DNA of 64,000 nt from Nephrocerus scutellatus (GCA_947095585.1 OX352763.1:39048010-39112009), one strand, 5' to 3'; shown: positions 32,904 through 44,525, counted from the stretch's first letter. Notes: a model not told the origin generated them from the letters alone. A program made the numbers and translations.

Positions 32904-35094
32904 TTATTATTATTATTATTATTATTATATTTGGTGGGGCCGAACAGCCCTGAGCACTGCGACCTTTAGGTCTATTGTGCGTCCCTGACGTTTTACCACA
33001 TTATGTGGTTGTTCAGTTCCTTCGTGAATGCCACCACATTTGACAATGCGATTGGTCTGGCATTCGGCCATGGAACCGTAGGCCATGGAACCGTATAGGC
33101 CTTGATATGTTTCATTCTTTTCTGGGTGAGGGCTACGCATACGAAGAGTATATGCTCTGACGTTTCCTTTGCCTCGTTACAGAATCGGCAGCGGTCCGAT
33201 TGGGATTTGCCCATTTTCAAAAAATGGTCTTGGAATGGGCCATGTCCTGCCATATACCAGATGAGTGTTCTTAGTGTATGGCGGTCCAGTTTGATGGCCC
33301 TGTCCATATGACTAATGTTGTAGTTTAGAAGCTTCTTGGCTTGTCTCATCACAGACGAAGAATTCCATTCCGCTTCAACAGTAGTGTTTTCCCACTCCTT
33401 AATTTTTCTATTGATATGGCATTTGGAATAGGCAATGCTGGGTTCTGGGCCAGTGAAAATTCCTTCTGCGCCTTCTCTTGCGCATAGGTGTGCTGCCTCG
33501 TTTCCAGATATGCCTGAGTGTCCGGGAGACCACATAAGTGTGATTTTGTTGTTTTTGGCCAGTTCTTCTTAGTGGCGGAAACAGCTCCACGTTGTTTTAG
33601 AGTAAAAGACTGGACCTTTTAATGCTAGCAATGCTGCTTGACTGTCTGAGATCACATAGATCTCGGTTCTTCTGTACTTTCTTTTAGTACATTCCAGGAC
33701 GCAGGCTTCTACTGCTATAGTTTCTGCCTGGAATACTGTTGGAGATCTACCTAGGGGTATTCGTAGGGTGAGTCTGGTTCCTGCTCCGGTTCCTGTGTTT
33801 GTTTTTGATCCGTCTGTATACCAGATGGATGCATGGTTTGGAATGGTACTTATGATATTTTCAACTTGATTCCGATCGGGTGTTTTAATTGAAAAATTCC
33901 TTTTGAAATTAGTAGTTTTTATCATTAGGTCTGATGGTTGGACAGTTACATATTCCAAGTCTATTTCGGTTATGATGCTAGAGTCTTCTGGTTTGTTTGC
34001 TTTAATTTGCTCAAGAATTTTTAGTTTTGTGGCTCTTGACACAGCCTCGCTTTTGATGTGTATGTGCAGGTGGAGGAAGTCCTAGAAGTTTAACTGCACT
34101 CGTTGCACTTAGACAGATTAGTCTTTTGTATTTTGTTCAGTTTTGAGCGTGTCGTTGATTGCTCTGTTTTTTGCCACCAAACTAGTGCCGCGTATGTGAT
34201 CCTGGGTCTAATTATGCTTTGGTATACCCAAAGGGTAATTTTTTGGTTTATTCCCCACGTTTTGCTAAACATGCGTTGACATGTAAAGTAAGCTTTATTA
34301 GCTTTGTTCGTAATATATGATATGTGGGGGTTCCATGTTAGTTTTTTGCCAAACAAGACCCCTAAATATTTGGCTTCTGGCTTTAGTTGAAGGGTTTTGC
34401 CTTGGAATTGTATTACTGGTAGCGTTACTCTTTGCCTTTTGGTGAATAGGTTGCAAACTATCTTGTCAGGATTGACGCTTAGTCCAACCTCTTTACACCA
34501 GTCTTTGACTTGTTTGAGAGCAACCTGCATGCGATCTGTTATCATGCTCTCGAATTTGCCACGAACTACTAGGACTAGGTCATCTGCATAGCTAATATTA
34601 GTTAGGCCGTTGTTTTCTAGCCTAGCGACCAGCTGATCCATCACTAATAGCCACAGAAGGGGCGATAGGACAACATCTTGTGGACAGCCTCTGGTTGTCG
34701 CTATTGTGATGCTTTCCTCGCCGAATGAGGCTTGAATCTTCCTGCTTCTTAGCATGCTCATGACCCATCCTATGGTAGAGGAGTCGATGCCCCTTGATCT
34801 GGATTGTGTTTGAATTACTTCGAAGCTTGTGTTGTCAAAAGCGCCTTGTATGTCGATGAAGGCGCATAATACCATTTCTTTGCTTCGAAGTGTGTCTTCG
34901 ATTTCAGTTGTCAGCTAATGTAGTGCTGTTTCCGTCGATTTACCAGTCTGGTATGCGTGTTGGCTGGTATTCAAGGGAGTTCGTTGGAGCGCATTCGACC
35001 TTACGTAATGGCCTATTATTTTCTCCATAGACTTTAGGATGAAGGATGTAAGACTGATAGGTCTACACGACCTAGTATCCTTGGGGGATTTTTT
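32904..35094 (-). mobile_element. LOA-type LINE, 5'-truncated, RT-RNase H-knuckle, with 12-bp TSD
   Basis: Minus coding in a few large pieces: PKDTRSCRPISLTSFILKSM (RT start), VLCAFIDIQGAFDNTS (motif A), ISYADDLVLVVRGKF (catalytic YADD, 34875-34090), RNase H SIWYTDGSKTNTGTG, TVFQAETIAVEACV, IYVISDSQAALLAL (34042-33569) and WSPGHSGISGNEAAHLCARE, then the C-terminal knuckle CRFCNEAKETSEHILFVC (33535-32993). The tail is a TAA microsatellite (32904-32928). Copies tggtttcgagat (32892-32903) and tggtttcaagat (35095-35106) form the target-site duplication. About four frame breaks. Inserted in Jockey copy J3; the paralogue at 50664-50690 shows the empty site. Confidence 0.9.
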
Positions 35095-35893
35095 TGGTTT
35101 CAAGATATTTCATGAGCTGAAAATTGATCAGCGTTTCCATGAACTTGAAAAGAATGGATGTAAGTGCTATGGGTCGGTACGAAGAAGGAGACGACGGCTC
35201 GCCCATTTTGTGTATGGGCTGGGCAAAGGCTTCCAACTTCTCAGGAAGAGTCCAGAAGAATAGGAGAAATGAAAAAGCGTACGCAATGGTAATGCCAGCT
35301 TTGAAGAACACCTCTTTAGAACTAATGGGGAAATACCATCTGGCCCAGTTGACTTGTGAATGTTGAGATTATTTAAAACTCTAGCAACTGTTCGAGTATG
35401 AATGAAGATCTGCCCCATAGAGTGTTCAACACTCGGAGGTGCAGGCGGCAACAATGACCAATCTGGAAGCGTGGAGCTAGCTGCAAAATGTGCAGCAAAC
35501 AGATTGGCTTTGTCTTTAGAGTTGACAACTGGAGTGTCATTATAAATGAGCGTTGGAATTGACGACGAGGCTGTATTTTTGATTCTTTTCACGACTGACC
35601 AAACATTTTTACTATTTTTTGCCTCAATTTTTGGTCGTACGCCATTTTGACTCGCCGAAGATGAGCATTGCAATCATTTCTGGCTCGTTTAAAATTTGTT
35701 CGGTTTTTCTCAGTAGGGTTAGCTTTGTAAAACCGAAAGCATACCTCTCTAATCGTAGAAGCCTCTTTACAGCTCGAGTCATACCATCACTCATTCTTTG
35801 GTTTAACAGACTTATTCCTTGAAGGGATAATTCCAATAAGGCGGATGTTTGTGATTGCATTAGCCGCGGCATCCACGTTGCTATCACGAAACA
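35095..35893 (-). mobile_element. Jockey ORF2 linker and RT N-terminus (copy J3)
   Basis: Minus: RAVKRLLRLERYAFGFTKL, KNSKNVWSVVKRIKNTASSS, LFAAHFAASSTLPDWSLLP, SMGQIFIHTRTVARVLNNLN, STGPDGISPLVLKRCSSKLA, then after frameshifts PIALTSILFKFMETLINFQL and KYLET where the LOA element begins. The order matches residues about 300-560 of the intact ORF2 at 56232. Confidence 0.85.
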
Positions 35894-36084
35894 GTAATAA
35901 TAATATCGGCACGACAGACCATGCGGTCCAAGGCCTGACTTCTCGCAACCATTTTTGTTGAGCATGCATATTTTTGCACACAAATGGAGGGACCTAAAAT
36001 TTAATGCTGGATCCGAACGGCGAATTGAGAAGCTTTCAGTGACAAGTTATTACATTCGGACGTTTGTCAAACTTTCACGAAACA
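35884..36084 (-). mobile_element. SINE, 5'-truncated, with 10-bp TSD (copy S3)
   Basis: The inserted unit is 35894-36074: on minus it starts within the body (gacaaacgtccgaatgtaat), has cttctcaattcgccgttcgg, the ccatttgtgtgcaaaaata block and ends ccgatattattattac. The tRNA head is missing. tcacgaaaca is present on both sides (35884-35893 and 36075-36084). The Jockey reading frame resumes on both sides of the insertion. Confidence 0.85.
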
Positions 36085-36430
36085 ATAGCGACCAGTTAAT
36101 TCTCCAAAAGAAGTTGTTAAGGCCATCCCAATTGGCTTTCTCGTATTGCCATACTGTTTTCTTGGGAGATTTTTCTCTAACTGCGTGGTTTATTAACGAG
36201 AAAATTAGCTGATACAACACAATCGTCAGACGAGCCTAGAGGCGATAATACATTGACAGAGTAATTATCACGACGATAGGTAAGGAACAAGTCAACGGTG
36301 TTTGCGGAATGCAATGTCAGGTATTTTTGTAGGTTCATTTACAAGCTGAGTAAGGTGCTTAAACTCAGCGAACATCTCAACACACTTTCCTTCGGGTGTT
36401 ATCCGATCTATATCATTTTGCTCTTAATCT
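36085..36430 (-). mobile_element. Jockey endonuclease end (copy J3, proximal piece)
   Basis: Minus: CVEMFAEFKHLTQLVNEPTK, PLGSSDDC (SDH motif degraded to SDD), then YEKANWDGLNNFFWRINWS up to the SINE. Matches residues about 155-250 of the intact ORF2. Upstream it meets a LOA tail at about 36430. Confidence 0.65.
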
Positions 36431-38420
36431 GATGATCTGGCATACTCCCTCTCAATTTTTTTTCGATTTTTAGCCGATGTCATCCACATTAGCATCATTT
36501 TAGTGAACGCTGGATCTTTCCTGCCTAATATTAAGCTTACCGTAATGTACGGGAATGCTTTCTGCTCCTCAGGCCTTATTAGTTTTAATCCGATTTGTCG
36601 CTCTGCTTACTTCTTCTATGATTGGTGTCGGCAGCATATTGTGAATGAATGTATGATTCATTGGGAGAATTTTGTACCACTGCGACCCATGCGAATTTAC
36701 TGTCCTTATCTCAACTTGTGCTCTAAGATATTATAAACCCGAATACTACAGCAGCCCCTCCATATGCCGCTTAGGCTCCGAAATGGCTGTGCCCCCATAT
36801 GGTTATTTACCTATCGTTCATTCATTCTGCTATGCTTTGTCTGCCATTGCCGAGAAGGTTTTTCCATCTTACGTTCTACGCATCTCGCATTATACGGTAT
36901 CCTTTAATTCTGGCCCTACTGCTTGCTTGTTCGCTTAATCATCCGCTACCATAGACTACATTCTATACCGATGTGTCTGCAGTTTAAAAATACTTTCTTG
37001 TTCTCACCAAGTCTGTTTAGTTTTGCCCTGGACCGCTCCACTAGTCTTAACGTAATATGGAATGCATCCTGGTCCCTTGTTGCATTTGTTGCATTATTGC
37101 TCTGCGTTATGATGGGAAGGCTTCGCCTGATGTACTTTTTTCCAGATTGAAATGGTCACATAATTTTATGGCATGCAACTCTGCTCGGAATGTACACAGG
37201 TACTGTACTTTTGCTTCGGATTACTTAGTCCTTGGTCCATCTACTTCCGTTCGATCCATCCATATACCATGTTATGACTATCTAATATATTTTTTATTTA
37301 GTTTTAGACCTTAATTTCTTCTTTGTGTCTACCAAACTTAGCTTAGTCTCCTTAGTTTGTCGCTTCTACATGTAGTGGAAGCAGCCAAAGTATCTCCTCC
37401 ATCCCCACTGTAGGGCTGGTGCACATGATCCCTGTTATTAAGAAACAGGCCAGTCTCTGGAATTAATCCAATTATCTTTTATTGAGCCTGTCTTGTCTGA
37501 CCATTCTACTAGTCCGTTGGTATCAGGATTTGCCTGCTACTCCTCTACGCACCCAGAGCGATTTATTTGCCTTTAGAAAAAAGGTTTTTTGGTGATTCCT
37601 TAGCTATCTACTGTCAGCAGTCAACAGTCCAAGATATTTTGCATCTTGTTAGTTAACAGACTAATGTGGTCTTACTGGTATTTACCATGAGCCTCACTTA
37701 TTAGCAGCTTGGCACCATTTGCTTGTAATGTTTAACCAATTTAATATTATATCTTTCCTTTTTCTATATCGTCTATATCGTTTGCGAAGCCCCGGTTATA
37801 ATTCCCCACTTCTTTGCTGACAGCAATCTGTTATCCGTTAAGTATGATTGGGTCATCTACCACAACTACATCTTGTTAGTTGAGGGACTAATGTGGTCTT
37901 ACTGATTTGCATGTTATGTTTAACCCATTTTGGATTATATCACATAGCACTTCCTCGAACTTTCCATTTGATGTATCGTCTATATCCTTTGCTACGGGTC
38001 TACGGGTATAATTCCCCACCCAGCAAGTCGCTGAAGGAGTTCGTCAAAATCGACAAAATCCGAGAAAATACTACTCTTTGAAACCATGCTTTTGTCGTAT
38101 TTACCATAATGGTGTTATCCCAAATGTAGTCTTCGCTGTTCCTGTACATCTGAAGTTTGTGCTGTCTAATTTCATTTATTTTTTCAGGAGCACCCCTTAT
38201 TGCATCAAGAGATGCGTTATCGAAGACTCATTCGATGTATAAGAAAGCGATTTTCTTGTTGGCAAGGGTTGCTCCTAGTAAGCTTCCACGTTGCAGTCTC
38301 CACGCATCTGCCAGTCTTTAGGCATGCTGACTAGAGTGTATCGGATAGTTCTTCCTCACTTTGGGTATACATACCATTCAAATCTTTCTGCAGACCTTAG
38401 GTATGAAGTCGAGAGATATG
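36431..38420 (-). mobile_element. LOA-type LINE, strongly decayed RT and RNase H
   Basis: Minus fragments in order: PIHSSQHA followed by damaged RT start (38330), KKIAFLYIE and FDNASLDAIRG (motif A region, about 38210), NPKWVKHNMQISKT (37920), then RNase H pieces DAFHITLRLVERSRAKLNRL (37075-37010) and HIGIE (36975). The same order and wording as 19885-22000 (AFHITSGLVEECRTKLNRLD). No frame exceeds about 90 codons. Part of 37660-37930 seems duplicated ('ctaatgtggtcttactg' twice). Confidence 0.55.
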
Positions 38421-39440
38421 TTGCTTCTGAATATTCTTATGAGGTGTGAGGTATGAACCTAACCATATATGTATACACCTGCCAATTTAAAGGGCTGGTC
38501 GTCGGAGCAGATTGGTTAAGCCTTCAGTTTATCGGTTTATCTTTTTTATCTTTTTCTGAACAAATTACCCGTTTTTGCTTGGAATGGTAGGAATTACTAC
38601 TTGTAAAACTGAACCAACATAGATGTAGGCAGCTTACGAAATATTCCATACTGATAGATACTTCCATTCCTTTCAATTTGAGTTTCCATTTCGTAATAAA
38701 AAAAGGAGATTTTTAAACTTTCTTTTCAGATTTGGTTTTTATTTTTTTTATTTTCCACATATGTTAACGCCATTCACAAAAGAAAATTTAGCCAAATTTG
38801 CTGAGATATCTATGTAGTATGTATTATTTACTATCGGCACCTTAATGTTTAAAGAATGGTGGCATTTTCATTAAACCAATACAGAGTTTCCCTTTAATGT
38901 CGGTGATATTAATAACAGTACGCCATGCTCATAGCATACAGAAGCTTAATAATAAACTTTTAATGAATATTCGTATCCCGGTGAAGGGAAATGGACATGG
39001 ACGCATGGTTTGTTGATTATACTCATAATACTCCTTACATGAGAGACATATGCATCATTTCATATGTGTACATACATAGTACCATATCTCTATCGTGTCT
39101 AACCATTGATGTGGCTGCCAATAATTTATGGCGAGGATTAATCAAAAGATTATGCTCTCACGTTTACGGTGGTTGAAAATGTGTGCGACCCTTTATATTT
39201 ATTATGTTTATCCTGGCAGATATGCTTTATCCGGTAGTACATAAACAAGTAAATTGTTTCTGATAAAATAAAGGTCATGAAAAAAGTTATATTGTGGTTA
39301 TGAAGTTAAACTAGAATGCTTTACGTTAAGTGAAAAAGTAGAGATCCTTTATCCTTTGGTGTAGCTCAAGGATCAGTATGTGTCTCATTACATTACCTAA
39401 TAATAATACTCATGTTTTCATGCAGGCAATACTGTGATGT
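38421..39440. other. Unassigned AT-rich DNA
   Basis: No recognised gene, repeat or RNA. Possibly the remote 3' side of the LOA copy at 39441-41006. Confidence 0.3.
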
Positions 39441-41006
39441 TTTCGTCGGCATTAATGCCTATACTGACATTTTACAATTTTCACATAAAATTGTATGTTA
39501 AATGGTCCTTCCATATCACGGAAGGCGCATAGCGCGATTTCCTTCATGGCGAGGGAACCCTCTATACTTCCTGTCAACTCCCACAGTGCGGTCTCCGTAG
39601 ATCTGCCCGCTCTGTATGCATGCTGACTCGAGTGCAGTGGGACTCTTTCCAGTAGTTTCGACCTTATGAAATTGTCGACAACCTTTTCGATAGTCTTTAG
39701 AACGAACAAAGGTAGGCTAATGGGTCTATCGGATTCTGTGGTCCGTTCAGATTTCCGAGGCCTTCTTGCAGTTTGTCCTGAGGTGGTTCAGCTCTATCCC
39801 TGGCTTGATACTGGACACTGTGCTACTTGAAAAGTGTGTTTTCAAGAGAAGGAGGGCTCTCTGCTCGTCGTTTTCTGTGAACTTCCCAATATTTGCTATC
39901 GCTTTAAACACAGATGCTGTAGTATTGGTGACTTCCTCGCAGAAGTTACGGAAACTTCTAGCTTGACTCTTCTTAATTCAGTATTGTATGCTGTGACAGC
40001 CTCTCTGTATTCCAATCAAATTCCCCTACTCTTAGCGGTTTTGAAGAGTTTCATCACCTGCTGAAAACTTTTCGATCCACCACGGATCTTCATTGCTCAC
40101 TTTAGGAGAGCTCACCGGGCAACTCGACTCATACGCATCGGAGATTGCCCTATTAATTTCTCTTGCCGCACATTCCAGCTCTTGTGGGTACTTGGCCACT
40201 CTTTAAACTGAAATGTGTTCCAATTTGTATCTCAAATTGGTTTTGAAAGTCTCCCAATTTGTCCTTCTAGGATTTATAATAGTTATTTTCTCCACTACAA
40301 GCCATCCCAATTCAAATAGGATTATCCTATGATCTGATAGGGATGGCTCGGAGGTGACCCTTAACCTATTGAGTAATCGACTCACTGTCGGAATTCCGAA
40401 GGTGATGTCAAGTACTTCTTCCCTTATCCTATTTGTAAAAGTCGGTACCCTGCCTACATTTTATACATATAGATTTTCCTTCACCAAAAACTTTAAAAGG
40501 TACTCACCTCTCTTGTTAGAATCGGTGCTCCACCACTCTTCGTTGTGAGCATTTTCATCACACCCAACTAGTAGTGGTTTGCTGTGCCTTCGGCAATGAT
40601 CGACCAGTTCTTGTGTCTCCTGGGGCGGCATATCCTCCTTGTCCTCGGCAAAGTAGGCCGATGCTATTACTATTTCACGGTTTCTGCCGTCTGTAACAAG
40701 CTGGCATTTGATAGCAACCAGGTCTTAGGTTGTAAATTCTGGAAGATATAGATAGTTAATACTATTTCTAACAATAATGCATTCCCGTGAGGCGTCATGC
40801 CCCACATTATATATCATCTTAGCATCTCTGCTATACAGTCCACCGATCTGTCCCCTTAAGCACGAGGGTTCTTGGACAAGCACCATCCCTCGATGATGTC
40901 GGGTGAACATTCTAGCCACAACTGCGGCTGCCCCTTTGGCTTTGTGGGTATTCACCTGGACTATTTTTGTGCTAGTCATTGATCTACTTAACAGTAGGGG
41001 GCGACT
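39441..41006 (-). mobile_element. LOA-type LINE, endonuclease and RT start
   Basis: Minus: STKIVQVNTHKAKGAAAVVA (endonuclease start), RGMVLVQEPSCLRGQIGGLY (catalytic Glu), REIVIASAYFAEDKEDMP, LLVGCDENAHNEEWWSTDSN (Asp with GCDANAHH-like motif), RGEYLL, SRLLNRLRVTSEPSLSDHRI (SDH), linker ECAAREINRAISDAYESSCP, and RT start KTIEKVVDNFIR, SQHAYRAGRSTETALWELTG then FRDMEGPF at 39470 where it is truncated. The endonuclease motif set is that of LOA-clade elements. It is preceded on minus by a mariner and then by ORF1 at 43288-43915, which I take as the same element. Confidence 0.75.
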
Positions 41007-41582
41007 GCCCCGCTTGAACGCTTCAACTGCTTCTTCAGGCGTTAAAAATCGTTGTCCACGCATCTTATCTTTGATTATTGGATGTAGTAGTTGTAAGGCG
41101 GATGATTCATCAATTCCATCGTTTGAGTGCTCAAATACTCGCTTGTTTGATGTGATGTGTGTAGGCTCGCATTATCGTGATGCAAAATGGTTCGCCGTTT
41201 TGGGTTGTTTTCTTTCAATTTGTTGAAAACCTCAGGCAAAAATATGGTCGTATACCAAGCTGAATTGACTGTCTTTTGATTTTCAAGAGCCATATGACCG
41301 GTTTTCGTGTTGCTTCCCAACGCTCCGCGCTCGCACAACTTTTGTTGGATTTTCTTCAAATTGGAAGACCCAAACAGCCGATTGCCCTTTTCTTTCCGAC
41401 TCATACGCAAATATCCATGAATTGTCCTCTGTCAGTCTGTCATGATCCTGTATACGTTTTTGGAATTTTTCAAGCATTTAGCGACACAAATCGACACGAA
41501 CCTTTTTAGTGCGTCTGTCTAAAAATGTGGAATCCAACGTGCACATAGCTTCCGCACCTTTGAATGTTCAAGTAAGATCGTA

Positions 41583-42886
41583 ACGGGTGTTTTTTTAGGA
41601 GGTTTGTTTTTCCGATAGATGTCGTTTTATTTTATGACAGTTGTTTTGACAGCTCAAAGTGGCATTTCTACTCAGTATTGTTTGGCAAATCATTATGAAT
41701 AGGTTAACTCCAGAACAACGTTTTCAAATCGTGGAAATTTATTTTCAAAATCAGTGTTCAATTAAAAATATTTATAGAGCACTTCGTGAATTTTATGGTG
41801 CACATAATCGTCCGTCAGAGACCACCATAAAGAACGTAATTACCAAATTTCGGTCTACATTCACTCTTTTGGATGCCAAGCCACCGACAAGAATGAGAAG
41901 AGTTCGTACAGAAGAAAATATTGCTGTCGTTGAGGCCAGTGTCGAAGAAAACGACAATTTATCGATTCGTCGTCGTGCTCAGCAAATTGGACTTTGTCCA
42001 TCGACTTTATGGAAAATTTTACGTAAAGATTTGGGTTTGGTGCCATACAAAATTCAATTGGTGCAAGAATTAAAGCCACACGACCATCGTTTGCGCCGTG
42101 AATTCAGTGATTGGTCGTTAAATCAATTGAACGAAGATCCATTTTTTTACCGTAAAATTCTCTTCAGTGATGAGGCGCATTTTTTGTTAAATGGATACGT
42201 CAACAAACAAAATTGTCGCATTTGGAGCAAAGATAATCCACACGCCGTTCAAGAATTACCAATGCATCCTGATAAATGTACTGTTTGGTGCGGTCTATGG
42301 GCTGGTGGGATCATCGGTCCATATTTCTTTAAAAATGAGGAAGGACGACGCGTTACCGTGAATGGAAATCGATACAGAACCATGTTAAATGAGTTTTTGT
42401 TGTCAAATCTTGAAGATATGGATATGGATGAAATGTGGTTTCAACAAGATGGTGCCACTTGCCATACAGCACGTGAAACAATCGACTTATTGAAAGAAAC
42501 TTTCAACGACAACATTATTTCGAGAAATGGTCCGGTGAATTGGCCTCCGCGTTCGTGCGATTTGACGCCACTCGATTACTTTTTGTGGGGATACGTGAAG
42601 TCATTGGTTTATGTGGATAAACCTCAATCGATTGACGCTTTGGAAACCAATATTCAACGTGTCATTGCTGACATACGCCCTCAAATGCTTGAAAAAGTGC
42701 TGGAAAATTGGACCTCCAGAATGACATTTGTGAAAAATAGTCGTGGTAGCCATATGCCAGAAATTGTGTTTAAATGTTAAATGCCAAAAAATTATCTACC
42801 AAATAAAAAAAAATTTTGGTCATTTCATAACTTTATATGTGTTTTATTCAAAAAAAAAATCGGCAACCTCTTAAAAAAACACCCGT
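41583..42886 (+). mobile_element. Complete rosa-group (DD41D) mariner
   Basis: Terminal inverted repeats ACGGGTGTTTTTTTAGGAGG (41583 on) and, on minus from 42886, ACGGGTGTTTTTTTAAGAGG match at 19 of 20 positions. TA flanks both ends (41581-41582 and 42887-42888), and removing 41583-42886 plus one TA restores the reading frame of the host mariner. Length 1304 bp with an intact transposase. Such elements move by cut and paste into TA sites. Confidence 0.95.
41695..42780 (+). CDS. Rosa-group mariner transposase, intact
   Basis: 361 codons from ATG 41695. (An in-frame GTG at 41659 would add 12 residues; the ATG before NRLTPEQRFQ fits the family.) N-terminal paired-type DNA-binding region (residues about 1-115: LTPEQRFQIVEIYFQNQ, then RRRAQQIGLCPSTLWKILRK), and a DDD catalytic core: D159 in LFSDEAHFLLNGYVN, D252 in WFQQDGATCHTA, D294 in LTPLDYFLWGYVKS. 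The D252-D294 gap is 41 residues, the signature of the rosa group (mariner DD34D; Tc1 DD34E). No stops, frameshifts or missing catalytic residues. Cuts and joins its own TIRs; acts in the nucleus. Regulation is not visible beyond a short AT-rich leader. Confidence 0.93.
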   Translation: MNRLTPEQRFQIVEIYFQNQCSIKNIYRALREFYGAHNRPSETTIKNVITKFRSTFTLLDAKPPTRMRRVRTEENIAVVEASVEENDNLSIRRRAQQIGLCPSTLWKILRKDLGLVPYKIQLVQELKPHDHRLRREFSDWSLNQLNEDPFFYRKILFSDEAHFLLNGYVNKQNCRIWSKDNPHAVQELPMHPDKCTVWCGLWAGGIIGPYFFKNEEGRRVTVNGNRYRTMLNEFLLSNLEDMDMDEMWFQQDGATCHTARETIDLLKETFNDNIISRNGPVNWPPRSCDLTPLDYFLWGYVKSLVYVDKPQSIDALETNIQRVIADIRPQMLEKVLENWTSRMTFVKNSRGSHMPEIVFKC

Positions 42887-43281
42887 TATATACGCTGGTG
42901 TAACTAATGCCTAGGCATGCTTCGATTACCCGATAAGTCACATGACGATCCTTTTCAATCAGTTTTCTCACAGCATCGATGTTTTCTGGCACAACAGCTG
43001 GTTTTGGACGACCTTCACGAGGCTCGTCTTTGAGTGAACGTCGTTCGCGTTTAAATTCATTGTACCAATTATAAATACTAGCCAAGGATGGTGCTTCGTC
43101 ACCAAAAGTCGAATGAAGTAATTCGAAGCACCGTTGTTGAGTTAGCCTCATTCGAAAATCGTAAAAAATCATCACACGAAAATGTTCACGCGATAATTCC
43201 ATTTTTTCACTGAATTAAATTTTTCAGGTAAATAAAAAACAATGTTGCGATGCGAGCTGACAGATTACTTTTGAGAAACAC

Positions 43282-43312
43282 CTCCCTCCCTCCCTCCCTC
43301 TCCCTCCCTCTT
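43282..43312. repeat. CCCT/CCCTC microsatellite at mariner-LOA junction
   Basis: 'cacctccctccctccctccc' followed by tctccctccctcttt. It lies where LOA ORF1 sequence (GKREGEGG on minus) gives way to the mariner 5' end, so expansion here obscures the original junction. Confidence 0.85.
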
Positions 43313-43915
43313 TCCTAGGCCACTCACCGATATTTTGCCATAGCGGTATCGAAGTGAGTGACCCGCAGCCGTTATCGTGTCTAGGCTGCGGGAGTCGATG
43401 GAGATGGTAGCAAGTGTACCGTCACCTTCTTCCCGACAGCCGACCACCTTCCACAACCCTGTGTGGAGCATCTCGTTTTGCGCTCCGATCAGGGAAGTGG
43501 ATCTTCCCATTACTTGCCGACTGCTTCGTGGGAGGAACACCGATATAATTATCGGTTTGGGTATGTCTTCCCCATCTCTAGCAACGAACTTAGGTCCCTT
43601 TCATGTGGAAATGGTCGGAGCGTGTGACTTCAGCCAAGCAGCCGTTTCTCCGTCACAACAGTCGACCAGGATCATACTCGATCTGAAGTAGACACCGTCA
43701 AAACCAATTTTGACTTCACAGCCCAGCGCCACCTCAACCAGGGTATCTTCCTGTAAGGTCGACAACTGCTCCTGGGTTAGCGTTTCTTGGGGATCATGCT
43801 CCGCAAAGATAGCTACCTTGGTGCCCTTGGCCGCCACAACATAGCTTTGCTGAGGGGCCTTACTGCTCCTTGAGGGAGCACCGGTCAACTGTCCGGTGCC
43901 TCCCTTCATTCTTTT
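43288..43915 (-). mobile_element. LOA-type LINE ORF1 C-terminal part
   Basis: Minus, two frames: KVAIFAEHDPQETLTQEQLS, VEVALGCEVKIGFDGVYFRS, ILVDCCDGETAAWLKSHAPT (43909-43601), then FLPRSSRQVMGRSTSLIGAQ, LHTGLWKVVGCREEGDGTLA and GHSLRYRYGKISVSGL (43540-43300). It resembles ORF1 C-termini of LOA-clade elements, which bind element RNA; no zinc knuckle remains in this part. One frameshift near 43600 to 43540. Probably the 5' part of the element at 39441-41006. Confidence 0.6.
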
Positions 43916-44065
43916 ATCCTATCTTTATTGAGGAGGTGTGTGGACTGAAGAATCCCCTCTTAGCCCATTGGGAGTTGGCAGAAATACTTTATAAATAAGT
44001 CATAACATATTTATAAATTATTGCTAATGTCAAGCATATATTTTTGTAGATTATTAATTATTTTT
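43916..44065. other. Short spacer
   Basis: AT-rich sequence between the LOA ORF1 piece and the RTE start; nothing recognised. Confidence 0.4.
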
Positions 44066-44525
44066 GGCGGTCAGCCATCAGCAGAGTAGGCAGAATAACA
44101 CAGAATGGTTTAGAAATACATACAGAAAACCTCCACGTAGTGACCGCTGGTAATTTTCGACGACGACGACCACGGCAACGAAAACGGCTAAAGAATTTTC
44201 TCATGGAACGTACGCTCACTGTATAGAGTTGGAGCTGCACAGAAGCTAGCCGATACCCTGTCCAAATATAATTCTAACATAACAGCAATTCAGAAGATGC
44301 GATGGACGGGGAATGGTGTTACAAAAATCAGAATAAGACATATATTACAGCTGTCAGGCAAGACATCATGTGCTCGGGGTAGGGTTTCTAGTCAGCAAAA
44401 GAATGAAACCCACCGTTATCGGCTTTAAAGCAATAAATGAATGGCTATGCACCCTTTTGGTGCGGGGAAGATTAAGGAACATAAGCCTCATAAACGTTCA
44501 GGCACCTACAGAGGATTACCCAGAT
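44066..44525 (+). mobile_element. RTE-type LINE 5' end and endonuclease start (copy R7)
   Basis: Plus: leader 'cagccatcagcagagtaggc', then in broken frames FLMERTLTV, RIRHILQLSGKTSCAR and KPTVIGFKAIN, matching copy R2. It stops at 'ctacagaggattacccagat' (44525), where HINE sequence begins, before the SPDDEKEE block is complete. Confidence 0.75.

Larger units (their letters stand above)
41007..43262 (-). mobile_element. DD34D mariner, interrupted by the rosa mariner
   Basis: Minus: N-terminus MELSREHFRVMIFYDFRMRL, RCFELLHSTFGDEAPSLASI, WYNEFKRERRSLKDEPREGR, then YRVIEACLGISYTSVY (43202-42897). The frame resumes after the 1.3-kb insertion: LEHSKVRKLCARWIPHF, MLEKFQKR, TEDNSWIFAYES (first Asp region), ENQKTVNSAWYTTIFLPEVF, RRTILHHDNASLHTS (second Asp), ELMNHPPYNYY, then KDKMRGQRFLTPEEAVEAFK. 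About thirteen residues holding the third Asp are deleted, and the C-terminus stops at a junction with LOA sequence. Dead. Confidence 0.8.

Noticed and set aside
41659..41694. GTG start extending the rosa transposase by 12 residues
   Set aside because: Eukaryotic initiation favours the ATG at 41695, which directly precedes the conserved LTPEQR N-terminus.
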